Assembly (NCBI GenBank): GCA_029820945.1
Contig: JALGUJ010000044.1
Coordinates: 1-34,101, forward strand
Reading direction: 5' to 3'
Length of the DNA: 34,101 bases
From: Candidatus Zipacnadia bacterium
Lineage (GTDB): Bacteria; Armatimonadota; Zipacnadia; Zipacnadales; UBA5352
Of this stretch, positions 1-8,223 are shown piece by piece (the stretch's first letter is position 1; every line of letters starts with the position of its first letter). The position numbers and the translations under genes were made by a program. Below the pieces are notes generated by a model that had not been told where the DNA came from, made no database searches, and saw only the letters and a list, made by a program, of their open reading frames with translations.

Positions 1-49
1 GGCTGCCGTGCACTCCGATGGCCTGCACCGTCGCACCTCCCTGGCTTGA

Positions 50-1213
50 CTACCAGCCCGCCTGCAGTGCCGGCTGCAGCGGCGCCGGAGCGGGCACGTC
101 CTCGCTCACGGTCTCCATGGCGACCGCCCACAGATACAGGCAGGTGTAGAACGCGGTGCGCACGTAGGCCGTGAAGGCGGAGGCGAGGACGAACAGCAGC
201 AGCGCGATCCCGATGCCCAGCGGAAGCAGTACCGGCGCGAGGAAGAACATGCCCACGGCCGCCCCGATGCCGATGATCGTGACCGTGAAGCTGATGACGC
301 GCGCGGTGAGCATCAGGCCCAGCTCGCCGACGACGATCTGCAGCAGGTTGTGGCGGTGCAGGGCCCTGGCCCTGTCCGCGGCCCTCATGAACGGGATGTC
401 CTCCAGGATCATGATGGGCAACAGCAGGTAGGTGATGGCCAGCCAGCCCCGCTCGACGGTGTCGGCGGCCATGTCGCGCAGGCCGCGGCGCTGATTGCCG
501 CGTATGGCGCTCGCGATCAGCGAGACCACCAGGGTCGCCACCGCCAGGGCCGTGATCCCACCGAAGTTGCGCACGCTGTCCGCGAAGGCGCTCCCGAGCT
601 GCGCGTCCTCTCCGCGCAGGTGCACATCGACCAGGTGGACGGTCATGGCGGTGAAGAAGTAGGTCACCAGGTAGCCGACGAAGGCGGCCACGATGAGGAT
701 GACCCAGCCGAGGGGCGAGATCCCCTCCTCCTCGAGCAGCGGCTCGAGCTGCCCGGTGAGGTGCAGGATCAGCGCCAGCCCGCCGAGCAGGATGATGTTG
801 GCCAGCACCGCGAAGACCGAGGGCAGGAAGAGGTCTCTGTCACGGAAGGCCATGAGCACCGACTCGCGCAGGAAGGCCCAGCCGCGCGAGAGCGAGTCGA
901 AGAACCCGCGACCGGCGGTCAAGGCCCCGGGCCTCCACCTGCCGGGACCCGTGTCGTAGCTGACCTCGTAACTCGTGTCCTGCTCGGGCTCCTCCTCTGT
1001 GCGCACGGCCGCCGCGATCACATCCTGGGCGGCCGAGGAGGGCCGGTCGGCGGCGGGGGGCGCCGGCGGCGGCTGGTCGGCCTTCGCGCGCGCGGAGTCG
1101 CCGACGAGTCGCCCCTCGTCGAGCTTGGCTCCGCAGGAGAGGCACTGCTGGTCACTGCGGTAGATCGGCGCGCCGCACGCCGGACAGGTCATCTGTGGGT
1201 CGTCCGAGGGCAT
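50..1213 (-). CDS. Zinc-ribbon integral membrane protein, DUF6159-like
   Basis: The 387-residue product opens with a zinc ribbon: two CxxC knuckles at Cys10/Cys13 and Cys24/Cys27. A Pro/Ala-rich acidic linker follows to about residue 100. From about residue 125 there are five or six hydrophobic segments, so this is a polytopic inner-membrane protein with a cytoplasmic N-terminal zinc finger. The membrane part, with its charged ILEDIPFMRA stretch between helices, resembles the DUF6159 family of unknown function; that assignment comes from pattern recognition and is moderate. The ATG at 1213 is preceded by GAGGTGAT at good spacing. It lies downstream of the small GyrA-CTD gene, beyond a hairpin terminator, so it probably has its own promoter. 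No function is proposed. Confidence 0.75.
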   Translation of the reverse strand: MPSDDPQMTCPACGAPIYRSDQQCLSCGAKLDEGRLVGDSARAKADQPPPAPPAADRPSSAAQDVIAAAVRTEEEPEQDTSYEVSYDTGPGRWRPGALTAGRGFFDSLSRGWAFLRESVLMAFRDRDLFLPSVFAVLANIILLGGLALILHLTGQLEPLLEEEGISPLGWVILIVAAFVGYLVTYFFTAMTVHLVDVHLRGEDAQLGSAFADSVRNFGGITALAVATLVVSLIASAIRGNQRRGLRDMAADTVERGWLAITYLLLPIMILEDIPFMRAADRARALHRHNLLQIVVGELGLMLTARVISFTVTIIGIGAAVGMFFLAPVLLPLGIGIALLLFVLASAFTAYVRTAFYTCLYLWAVAMETVSEDVPAPAPLQPALQAGW

Positions 1214-1301
1214 CGTGCCGGATCACCTCACGGCCGCGTGATGGGGCAGCGGCTACATCCAGGTTCTCCGGCGTGCGCCCTTTCACCTGCCGGACAGGGC
1301 C

Positions 1302-1336
1302 GAATGAAAGGGCCGGCAGCGCGGAGCTGCCGGCCC
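1302..1336 (-). terminator. Intrinsic terminator-like hairpin after the GyrA-CTD gene
   Basis: A perfect 11-bp inverted repeat (1310-1320 with 1326-1336, arm GGGCCGGCAGC) encloses a 5-base loop. Read on the minus strand, the stem is followed by TTTCATTC. It sits 26 bases beyond the stop at 1363, where a terminator for the minus-strand gene 1363-1668 would be. The T-run is short, but the stem is very stable. Confidence 0.75.
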
Positions 1337-1362
1337 GAAGACTACGCCTGCCGCGTATAGGC

Positions 1363-1668
1363 CTACATGGCCGCGTCGGCTACCTTGTCGCCCTCCTGGA
1401 GGTTGATCAGCTTGACGCCGCCGGCGGAGCGGCTGCGCTCGGAGATCTCGTCCACGGGAGTCATGATCGCTCTGCCCTGAGCGGTGTAGATGAGCACCCG
1501 CTCGCCGGTGCCCGTCTCCACCCGAATGACCGCGACGACGGGCCCGCTGTCCTCGCTGACCTTGTAGCCGTTGACGCCGCCGCCGCCGCGCTTCTGCTCC
1601 CTGAACTCGTCGGGCGAAACCAGCTTGCCATACCCATTCTCCGTGATGACCAGTGCCATAGCAGCCAT
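1363..1668 (-). CDS. Stand-alone DNA gyrase A C-terminal propeller fragment protein
   Basis: This small 101-residue protein looks like the last two blades of the GyrA C-terminal DNA-wrapping domain and nothing else. The first blade begins VITENGYGK and carries QKRGGGG (about residues 25-31), which resembles the GyrA-box (QRRGGKG) needed for DNA wrapping. The second blade has IYTAQGRAIMTPVDEI and ends GGVKLINLQEGDKV, close to the usual end of GyrA. No breakage-reunion domain or active-site Tyr is present, and the 128 bases upstream hold no gyrA remnant. I chose the ATG at 1668 because GGAGG stands 8 bases before it; a longer reading to 1746 lacks this. A DNA-binding or gyrase-modulating role is inferred. 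A degraded fragment is less likely because the ORF has its own ribosome site and terminator. Confidence 0.8.
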   Translation of the reverse strand: MAAMALVITENGYGKLVSPDEFREQKRGGGGVNGYKVSEDSGPVVAVIRVETGTGERVLIYTAQGRAIMTPVDEISERSRSAGGVKLINLQEGDKVADAAM

Positions 1669-1712
1669 TGTATCGTCCTCCATGCCTCGTGTAATGCGTC
1701 GCTCCTCAACCA

Positions 1713-1741
1713 ACTGTAGTTGAAATCGGCTCGGAACGCAA
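1713..1741 (-). promoter_or_regulatory. Possible sigma70-type promoter for the GyrA-CTD gene
   Basis: On the minus strand TTGCGT (1741-1736) and TACAGT (1718-1713) are separated by 17 bases and lie about 45 bases before the start at 1668. Both hexamers match consensus only partly, but spacing and location fit. The flanking stretch 1669-1796 otherwise holds no recognisable gene. Confidence 0.35.
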
Positions 1742-1796
1742 GCCATTTTTCCGCCATGATCGCCGCTGAGGGCATTCTGAGGCCCCTGCGCGCCTT

Positions 1797-4700
1797 TCAG
1801 CGCGCCCGTGTCGCCTCCAACACGGCCAGGTCCTCCGCCCCAAGCGCAACGCTGTAGTGACCGGCTCGCCCCATCCTCGGCTCGGGCCCGTCCGGAAGCA
1901 CCTCACGCAGCTCCGGCGCGATGCCCAACGCCGTGCAGTCAACGCTAAGCTGCGCCACGGAGGCCTCCGCCCCGTCGTTGAAGAGCGTGAAGTAGACGCT
2001 GCCATCCGGCCCGGGCCCGAAGCGCTCGACGTACACGTGTGCGGGTGAGACCGAGGCGTGCGTGACCGGCTCCCACCCGGCCCGGCTGAGCGCGGCGCAG
2101 ATGGGGATGTACTTGCGGAACAGCGGCCGGTCCCGGTTGTACAGCTTCGGCCGATCCCAGTAGCGGTCGGTGGCCGCGTTGTGCGAGAAGAAGCCGGGGA
2201 AGACCCCGTAGGCGATGGCGCGCTTGAAGTACAGCTCCACCCACTCGGGCTTGAAGTCGTCGTAGACGGTGTTCAGCAGCAGCAGGTAGGGCCGCTGATA
2301 GCAGATCGCGCGCCGGTAGCTGAGCTGCTCATCGGTCATGGGCCGGTACTCCTCGCCCGGCGACCAGTTGGTCTCCGTGCCCATCACGTCGCACCAGGCC
2401 GCCAGCCAGGGGAAGCGGTTAGGCGTGCTGTTCGCCATGAGCATCAGGCCGCGCTCGTGCAGCGGCTCGGCCAGCCCGCGGGCGAACTCCGTGGTGTTGA
2501 AGACGGTGAGCTGGCAGACGCCGGCATCGCGCGCGAAGGTCAGGGGAGTGCGGGCGTCCCGCCACTGCTCGCGGCGGTAGTTCGGCGTGCTTGCCCCCAT
2601 CTCCGAGGAATCGATGTAGATCCCGTCCAGCTCGCCCGGATCGCCGGGCTCGAAGCCGGCATCGCGCAGCAGGTTCGTCTCGCCGCCCACCTCCCCGAAG
2701 AAGAGATCGTCGAAGAGCACCGAGCCGGTCGCATCGCCGCGGAGCATGGCGTAGACTGCGGCGGCGCGAACGGGCTTCTGCACCTCGATGACCGTCTCGG
2801 CGTGCTGCCAGCCCTCGCGCCCGGCGTCGAAGACGGCCTTCTGGCCCCACAGGTGATCGCCGTCGGCGTAGGTGATGTCCACGTACAGGCACCAGTCCGC
2901 GCCCGGGTCGCCGTCGAGACGCTCGGCCCTGCTCCAGCCGCCGACGAGCAGGTTCGTGGCGGCGTCCTGCTGGACCGCGACCGACTGCCGCGCCCCGTGG
3001 TTGCGACCGGGCTCGTCCGCGGAGCAGCGGATCGCCTGGCCGCCGCGGCGCCCCGCCTCCGCGGCCACGCTGAAGCCATCGCCGTATGCCTGCCAATGTG
3101 CCGGCGCGGCGGCCTGGTCGAAGGCCCGCCACACGGCCGAGCCGACCACGCGGGCGCGCGTCTGCGCGTCCGGCTGCTCCGCGAGCAGGTGCGGCGACGG
3201 GTTGAGGATGAAGCGCGCTCCGTCGCACCAGGGCGCGTTGATGCAGTCCAGGACGATGTTGCCGCCGGCGTCGTGCACCGCCGACGCCAGCGTCGCCTGC
3301 GCCATGGCATCGCCCGTATCGGCGTTGCGCTCGAGCAGGCCGACGGCCTCCTCGTCGGTCCGGGGCATCTCCGGCGGCATGCGCAGCCAGTAGCCGACCG
3401 GCTCGCAGTACACGAAGCTGTAGATGTCCGCCTCGTCGTCGAAGGCCACGTTGTTGTTGCCCTCGTGGAAGGCGAAGCCGAAGTCTTCCCAGCCCTCAAC
3501 CGTGCTCACGTCCGTGAAGGGCATCCAGATGCCCTCTCGCTCGTTGCGCTTGGTGAAGCAGTGGGGGTAGAGCGCGTAGTAGCGGCGCAAGGCGTCGCGG
3601 AAGCCCCAGCGCGCATCGACCGGGTAGACCGCGAGGGTGAAGTCGGCCATGGACGGGAACTGCGCCGTCTCCGCGCACAGGCCCAGGTGGATTGCCGCGT
3701 AGAGCTCGCGGCTGTCGCCGTCGTAGGCGAACTCGGCCAGGCGCGGCCGATCCATGGGGATGGCGAGGGCGAGCCCGCTGTCGGCGGCCGTCACGCAGCC
3801 GAGCGGATAGCGGGAGGCCGTCCCGCGCGGGCCGGCTCCCGAGCGCACGACGTTCTCGTAGCTCAGGCGCTCCTCGATCGGTCGCGACACGCGCGCATCG
3901 TCGTGCCACCTGCCCCCAACCGCGTCCACGGGCACGCCCAGGTAGACGCTGACGGCGCGGTCCTCCCCGGTGAGGTCGGTGACCGTGACCGCCACCTCGA
4001 CGCAGTCGGGCCTCGGGCTGAAGCGCGCGTGCAGCTCCAGGCTCAGCTCCTCGTCCCGCGCGTGCAGCACCGCGTCGCGGCCATCGTGCTCGACCCGCCC
4101 GCGTGGCTGCCGGAAGTCCGAGCCGGCCGCGACGTCGCGCCAGAAGATGCCGGAGACCGCGCCGTCATCGCCGAGCAACGCGCCCGTCTCGGCGTCCATG
4201 CGCAGCGCCGCTCCGTCAGCGACCGGCAGCTCCAGCACCTCACCCGGCTCCAGGGCCGGCCGCTCCAGCGCGACGGGAACGCCGTTGAAGCTGCTCGCTC
4301 CCTCCTCGAGCTCAAGCTCGGAGAGCGAGAAGTCGTCGAACCAGACGGTCCCCGTCTTGTTCCTGAACAGGCCGAAGACCCTGATCCATCGGATGGGCTT
4401 GCTGGCCGCCACCGGCAGTGTGCGCTGCTGCCAGTCGTGGTCGCCGCACTCGAAGGGCGCGTTCTGGCCCCACAGGTGCGTGCCGTCGGTGAACTCGATG
4501 TCCACCCACAGCGAGTAGCCGGAGCCGGGGCCCCCGCTGACGCCCTCCGAGCGGCTCCACACTCCCGCCACGACCGGCGCCGGTCGCTCCTGGGCCAGCT
4601 CGACCTCGAAGAACAGCCCGTACTGCACCTCCGGGTCGTCGCTGGTGATCCGGGCGGAGCGGGCGCCCGTGCGGCTCACCTGGTCGTCGATCTCGTACCC

Positions 4701-4886
4701 GGCCTCCCACGCGTGCGCGCCGGCGGCCGCCCCCTGCTCGACCAACTCCAGGCTCGGGTTGCTGAGGGTGTTCTCGGCCTCGACGGCTGCTGCGCCGAGA
4801 GTTCGCTTGAGCACAACCGCGTCGGCGTGGGCCCGGCCTGCCGCGAGGATGATCGCGAGAGCAAGGAGGATGCTCGGCCTCATCAT
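1797..4886 (-). CDS. Large secreted glycosidase-like protein with duplicated carbohydrate-binding-like module
   Basis: The product is 1029 residues with an N-terminal signal peptide (MMRPSILLALAIILAAGRAHA). The reading frame stays open another 167 codons upstream, but that part overlaps the opposing secretin gene and lacks signal-peptide character, so the double ATG at 4886 is preferred. Residues about 45-191 form a beta-sandwich-like module. A second copy lies at about 590-733; both contain the pattern L(W/Y)VDI-x3-DG-x-HLWGQ and end WFDD or LFDD. Between them are a supersandwich-like beta region and the start of a TIM-barrel-like region (RRYYALYP near 433). After copy 2 the barrel appears to resume with GIYIDSSEMG near 754, whose Asp/Glu could be catalytic. 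A role in polysaccharide breakdown outside the cytoplasm is inferred; substrate and family are not recognised. The 31222-33900 protein shares the middle architecture. Confidence 0.8.
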   Translation of the reverse strand: MMRPSILLALAIILAAGRAHADAVVLKRTLGAAAVEAENTLSNPSLELVEQGAAAGAHAWEAGYEIDDQVSRTGARSARITSDDPEVQYGLFFEVELAQERPAPVVAGVWSRSEGVSGGPGSGYSLWVDIEFTDGTHLWGQNAPFECGDHDWQQRTLPVAASKPIRWIRVFGLFRNKTGTVWFDDFSLSELELEEGASSFNGVPVALERPALEPGEVLELPVADGAALRMDAETGALLGDDGAVSGIFWRDVAAGSDFRQPRGRVEHDGRDAVLHARDEELSLELHARFSPRPDCVEVAVTVTDLTGEDRAVSVYLGVPVDAVGGRWHDDARVSRPIEERLSYENVVRSGAGPRGTASRYPLGCVTAADSGLALAIPMDRPRLAEFAYDGDSRELYAAIHLGLCAETAQFPSMADFTLAVYPVDARWGFRDALRRYYALYPHCFTKRNEREGIWMPFTDVSTVEGWEDFGFAFHEGNNNVAFDDEADIYSFVYCEPVGYWLRMPPEMPRTDEEAVGLLERNADTGDAMAQATLASAVHDAGGNIVLDCINAPWCDGARFILNPSPHLLAEQPDAQTRARVVGSAVWRAFDQAAAPAHWQAYGDGFSVAAEAGRRGGQAIRCSADEPGRNHGARQSVAVQQDAATNLLVGGWSRAERLDGDPGADWCLYVDITYADGDHLWGQKAVFDAGREGWQHAETVIEVQKPVRAAAVYAMLRGDATGSVLFDDLFFGEVGGETNLLRDAGFEPGDPGELDGIYIDSSEMGASTPNYRREQWRDARTPLTFARDAGVCQLTVFNTTEFARGLAEPLHERGLMLMANSTPNRFPWLAAWCDVMGTETNWSPGEEYRPMTDEQLSYRRAICYQRPYLLLLNTVYDDFKPEWVELYFKRAIAYGVFPGFFSHNAATDRYWDRPKLYNRDRPLFRKYIPICAALSRAGWEPVTHASVSPAHVYVERFGPGPDGSVYFTLFNDGAEASVAQLSVDCTALGIAPELREVLPDGPEPRMGRAGHYSVALGAEDLAVLEATRAR

Positions 4887-5171
4887 CGGAATCGCCTCAA
4901 TCCAGATGGGGCTGCGCACATGCGTGGCCGCCGCTCTTGTTTCGGCTCCGACCGGGGCTGTTCCTGCCGTACGAAAGCGGCCGGAGGTGACGGCGCCGCG
5001 GGCGGCGAAAACTTCACTATCCGGCACGGGCCGGCCGCGACCCGCCGATCTTGGGGACGATGCACTCATATATGCATGCTTGCGGCGGGTCGTGTGAAGG
5101 CCGCAATGGCCCCCACCAATGGGACGGGGGGCAGCCACCGTGCCCGCGCCGGGCAACGGAGCTGAGGTCCA
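4887..5171. other. Divergent intergenic region between glycosidase-like gene and secretin operon
   Basis: This 285-base stretch separates two divergently transcribed genes and must carry both promoters. No convincing -35/-10 pair was found by eye. The half nearest the secretin gene is rich in inverted repeats (listed separately). No small ORF with a credible ribosome site was seen. Confidence 0.6.
5038..5154 (+). promoter_or_regulatory. Structured leader with nested and serial hairpins before the secretin operon
   Basis: A perfect 10-bp inverted repeat, CGACCCGCCG at 5038-5047 with CGGCGGGTCG at 5083-5092, encloses a 35-base loop. The loop has its own hairpin (ATGCA 5060-5064 with TGCAT 5073-5077). 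Downstream follow GCCCCC 5109-5114 pairing with GGGGGC 5127-5132, and GCCCG 5142-5146 pairing with CGGGC 5150-5154. All are within 135 bases of the start at 5172. This could be a structured 5' UTR or an operator; no known riboswitch class was recognised. Confidence 0.45.
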
Positions 5172-6530
5172 ATGACCCGTCAGAGACGTTGGACCGGGGC
5201 GCCGCGGGCATGGGAAGGCCCGCCGGCCCTCCCGGGGCTGTGCGCGGTCGTCCTCGCTGGCGCGATGCTCGCCTGGTGCGCCCCGCCGGTCTGCGCCAAG
5301 GAGGACGAGGAGCGCGAGGACTCCTCGATCGCCATCGAGCTCACGGAGAGCGGCGTGTCGCTCTACGCCGTGAGCGCCGACGCCCACGAGCTGCTCAGCG
5401 AGCTGGCGCGAGAGACGAAGCTGCCCATCATCGTCGATGACACGGTTGACCAGGAGATCACCCTCAACCTCGTAGACAAGCAGCCGCGCGAGATCCTGGA
5501 CACCATCGTTGACACCTACGGGCTCTCCTTCGCCGAGGTCGATGGCATCTTCATCTTCTCGGAGGGCATCCCCAACTCGCCCTCATCGTACTTGCTCTCG
5601 GACATCGGCTGCTACACCACCCAGTACGTCTCAGCCACCCAGGCACGGGAGCTGATGCCCAACTTCCTCACCAAGTACGTGAAGACCAACGCATCCCAGA
5701 ACGCCGTCGTGCTGTCCGCTCCGGAGGCCGTGCTCAGACGCTTCCAGGAGGACATCGAGCAGTTCGACAAGGCTCCGGCGCAGATCATGCTCGATGTGCT
5801 GGTGGTCGAGTTCACCGACACCGAAGGGGAGGAGTTCGCCTCCAGGATCGGCTACTCCAACCAGAACTACGGGCTGTCGGTGGATGCGCTTACCGGTGAC
5901 CTGAACTTCACTGCAGTGGCCGAGCTGAGCACCGACTTCTACGCCTGGCTCAACAACCTGGCCACGGCGCGGCAGGCGCGCGTTCGGGCATGCCCGCGCA
6001 TCGCCACCGTCAGCGGATCGCGGGCCGAGATCTTCATCGGCACACAGCAGTACCTCGCGATCCCCGTGTCGCTGCCGGGGCGCGGGACGCGCAACTTCAT
6101 CGACGCGGGCGTCACGCTCACAATGCGCCCGCTCACCGGCGGCAACGGGGAGATACTCCTCAACATCGACGAGGAGATCTCGACCCTCGGCTCGATTTCG
6201 GAGGCCACGGGGCTACCGGAGAAGACCACGCGCACCGCGAGCACCGTGGTCCGGGTGCGCGACGGCCAGACGCTCATTATCGGCGGGCTCAGGCAGATCG
6301 AGAGCCGCGAGACCCGCTCCCGCATCCCCCTGCTCTCCGACCTGCCGATCATCGGCCCACTGTTCACCTTCAAGGACATCGAGCATACCTCGGTGGACCT
6401 CACGATCTTCGTTACCGCCCGGCTGCTCTCCCACACGGGGCACCTGCCCGCCGAGGAGGAGGCGGAGATCAAGAGCCACTTCCTCCCCGACACCGAAGAG
6501 CAGGGCACGGAGGCGGACGACGATGGGTAG
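5172..6530 (+). CDS. Secretin-family outer-membrane channel protein, first of three in tandem
   Basis: This 452-residue protein has a signal-type N-terminus (hydrophobic residues about 24-41, likely cleaved after VCA). An STN/N0-like domain follows (about 60-125), then a NolW-like ring domain (about 140-190) and a C-terminal secretin domain (about 260-430). The secretin signatures are VRACPR, IFIGTQQY, VRVRDGQTLIIGGL near 360-373 and IPLLSDLPIIGPLF near 386-399. Secretins form large multimeric gates in the outer membrane for type II secretion, type IV pili or phage-like export. The usual partners (ATPase, platform protein, pilotin) are absent next to it. ATG 5172 follows TGAGGT at short spacing. 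Its stop overlaps the next gene by 8 bases, so the two are probably co-translated. Confidence 0.88.
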   Translation: MTRQRRWTGAPRAWEGPPALPGLCAVVLAGAMLAWCAPPVCAKEDEEREDSSIAIELTESGVSLYAVSADAHELLSELARETKLPIIVDDTVDQEITLNLVDKQPREILDTIVDTYGLSFAEVDGIFIFSEGIPNSPSSYLLSDIGCYTTQYVSATQARELMPNFLTKYVKTNASQNAVVLSAPEAVLRRFQEDIEQFDKAPAQIMLDVLVVEFTDTEGEEFASRIGYSNQNYGLSVDALTGDLNFTAVAELSTDFYAWLNNLATARQARVRACPRIATVSGSRAEIFIGTQQYLAIPVSLPGRGTRNFIDAGVTLTMRPLTGGNGEILLNIDEEISTLGSISEATGLPEKTTRTASTVVRVRDGQTLIIGGLRQIESRETRSRIPLLSDLPIIGPLFTFKDIEHTSVDLTIFVTARLLSHTGHLPAEEEAEIKSHFLPDTEEQGTEADDDG

Positions 6531-8223
6531 GCGCGCGCTGGTGCTCGCTGCAGGGCTGCTCGCGCTGCCCGCACTCCACGTCTGGGGCCAGACCGAGGTG
6601 GCCTGCACCATCACGGAGGTCGAGGTCGAGCAGCTCAGCAATGCGGTTGAGGTGACGCTGAAGGCCGACGGCCTGCTGACCGTGAACGTGGACGTCTTCG
6701 AGTTCGTAGAGATGACGGAGGAGGGTCACTGGGAGCGGCTTGCGCGCCGGGACGTGCCGCTGAGCATCCCCAACGCCCGCTCGCAGGTGGGCACCTTCGT
6801 GGACATCGGCACCTACCCCGTGAACTACCTGGAGCTGACCACGCCGCCGCAGTCGCTTGAGGGCGTGGGCCTGGATGTGCGGCTGGTGCTCTACGAGCCC
6901 GCCCTGCTGCACTACGTCGATGTGGACAACTGGGACGACTTCGACTGGTCGGTGCGCTGGGGCACCGTCGCGTGGGACATCCGCAAGTCGTCATCGGGCC
7001 GCGAGCTGTCCATCCTGGTGTGGAGCGACCGTCGGCAGGAGGTCGGCGAGCCGCGCACTCCGCGCAGGGACCGCGACCTTCCCAGTGAGCTGTCCGTGAC
7101 TCGCGACGGCGAGCTGCTGGCGGTGGACTGCGTGAATGTGCCGCTGGAGGAGCTCGCCGGCGAGGTCGCGGCTCTGGCCGGTGCCACGGTGTTCGTGGAT
7201 GACCGCGTGAGGCGTCTCGCGACGGTGCAGATGCGGGGCGTGACGGTGGAGCAGTTCATGCGCGCGCTGGCCGCGGGCTACGGCCTGAGTGCCTCGAGGG
7301 AGAACGGGGCCTGGTACATCAGCGACGGCCTGCCCAGCAGCCTGGCGCCGTACCAGGCCGGTGAGGCGCGTGTCTATCGCCTCGACCATCTTGACGCCCT
7401 GGCGGCGATTGACCTGCTGCCGAACTTCCTGGTCCGCTACCTGCGCGCGAACGCCTCGGGGGACGCGGTGATCGCTCACGGTCCAAGGCAGCTCCTGGAC
7501 CGCGTGGACCGCGATCTGGCGGCCATAGATAGGCCCCATCGTGCCGTGCGGGTGCGCACCGCGGTCGTCGAGGCCACCGCCCAGGAGCAGGCGGTCCGGG
7601 CCTGGCGGCTCATCCACGGCGGCGACACCCGCGTGGCGATCGACGGCACCGCCGGAACCATCAGCATCGAGCGCGGGGAGGAGCCCGTAGATGAATACCT
7701 GGCTCACCTGCGCGCCCTCGATACCGCGGGAGACCTCCGCCTGCGCGTCAGGCCCTCGCTGGTGGTGGAGCCGGGAGCAGCCGCGGAGCTCTTCGTGGGC
7801 GAGCGCCAGTACTTCCAGCACACCGTGTCCGGAGAGGTGAAGCTGACCTCGGCGGAGGTGGGAGTGCGGCTGGTCGTGCGGCCGCGAGTGGTAGGGCTGG
7901 AGACGATCCAGAGCGATGTCGAGGTGGAGGTAAGCAGCCTGCAGAGCCTCGGAGCCGGCCCGCCGGTCGTGGACACCCGCTCGGCGGAGACCACGCTGCT
8001 CACGCGCAGCGGGGACACCATGGTGATCGGTGGCGGGCTCGTGGTCTCGCAGGTCTCGAAGGAGAAGAGGGGCCCGCGGCCCTTCCGCGAGGTGTGGCTG
8101 GCCTCCGACCTCACGGGGACGAGCGCCGAGGACGAGCAGGCCCGTGAGGTCTTCTTCCTGGTCTCCACGGAGGCCACGCAGTTGCGCGAGGACGACGACC
8201 GGCCGGAGGAGGAGCGAGGGTGA
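6523..8223 (+). CDS. Divergent secretin-like protein, second of three in tandem
   Basis: The 566-residue product has a signal peptide (1-22, ending VWGQ), an extra N-terminal beta domain (about 25-165) shared with the third gene and resembling an AMIN-type domain, an STN-like domain (about 190-265), a NolW-like domain (about 283-340) and a C-terminal secretin-like domain (about 400-550). It aligns by eye with both neighbours along its length. However, the domain is eroded: the DGQTLIIGGL motif reads SGDTMVIGGGL near 493-506, and the IPxLGDIPIIGxLF motif is absent, replaced by PRPFREVWLASDL. It may therefore be a non-pore-forming or mixed-ring partner; this is inference. It overlaps the first gene by 8 bases and touches the third through TGATG. 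Confidence 0.82.
   Translation: MGRRALVLAAGLLALPALHVWGQTEVACTITEVEVEQLSNAVEVTLKADGLLTVNVDVFEFVEMTEEGHWERLARRDVPLSIPNARSQVGTFVDIGTYPVNYLELTTPPQSLEGVGLDVRLVLYEPALLHYVDVDNWDDFDWSVRWGTVAWDIRKSSSGRELSILVWSDRRQEVGEPRTPRRDRDLPSELSVTRDGELLAVDCVNVPLEELAGEVAALAGATVFVDDRVRRLATVQMRGVTVEQFMRALAAGYGLSASRENGAWYISDGLPSSLAPYQAGEARVYRLDHLDALAAIDLLPNFLVRYLRANASGDAVIAHGPRQLLDRVDRDLAAIDRPHRAVRVRTAVVEATAQEQAVRAWRLIHGGDTRVAIDGTAGTISIERGEEPVDEYLAHLRALDTAGDLRLRVRPSLVVEPGAAAELFVGERQYFQHTVSGEVKLTSAEVGVRLVVRPRVVGLETIQSDVEVEVSSLQSLGAGPPVVDTRSAETTLLTRSGDTMVIGGGLVVSQVSKEKRGPRPFREVWLASDLTGTSAEDEQAREVFFLVSTEATQLREDDDRPEEERG

Noticed and set aside
1363..1668. Reading the GyrA-CTD gene as a gyrA pseudogene remnant
   Set aside because: The adjacent 128 bases upstream contain no gyrA-like coding sequence, and the short frame has a good ribosome site and a terminator of its own.
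2058..5165. A 1035-codon open frame on the plus strand opposite the glycosidase-like gene
   Set aside because: Its product is Arg/Val/Gly-rich low-complexity without domains, typical of a GC-rich antisense frame. The minus frame has a signal peptide and clear modules.
5038..5171. A c-di-GMP or other known riboswitch before the secretins
   Set aside because: Conserved core sequences of the GEMM and cobalamin classes were looked for and not found; only generic stems are visible.
4887..5387. N-terminal extension of the 1797-4886 frame by 167 codons
   Set aside because: It would overlap the start of the first secretin on the other strand, and its residues look like non-coding translation. The signal peptide begins at 4886.
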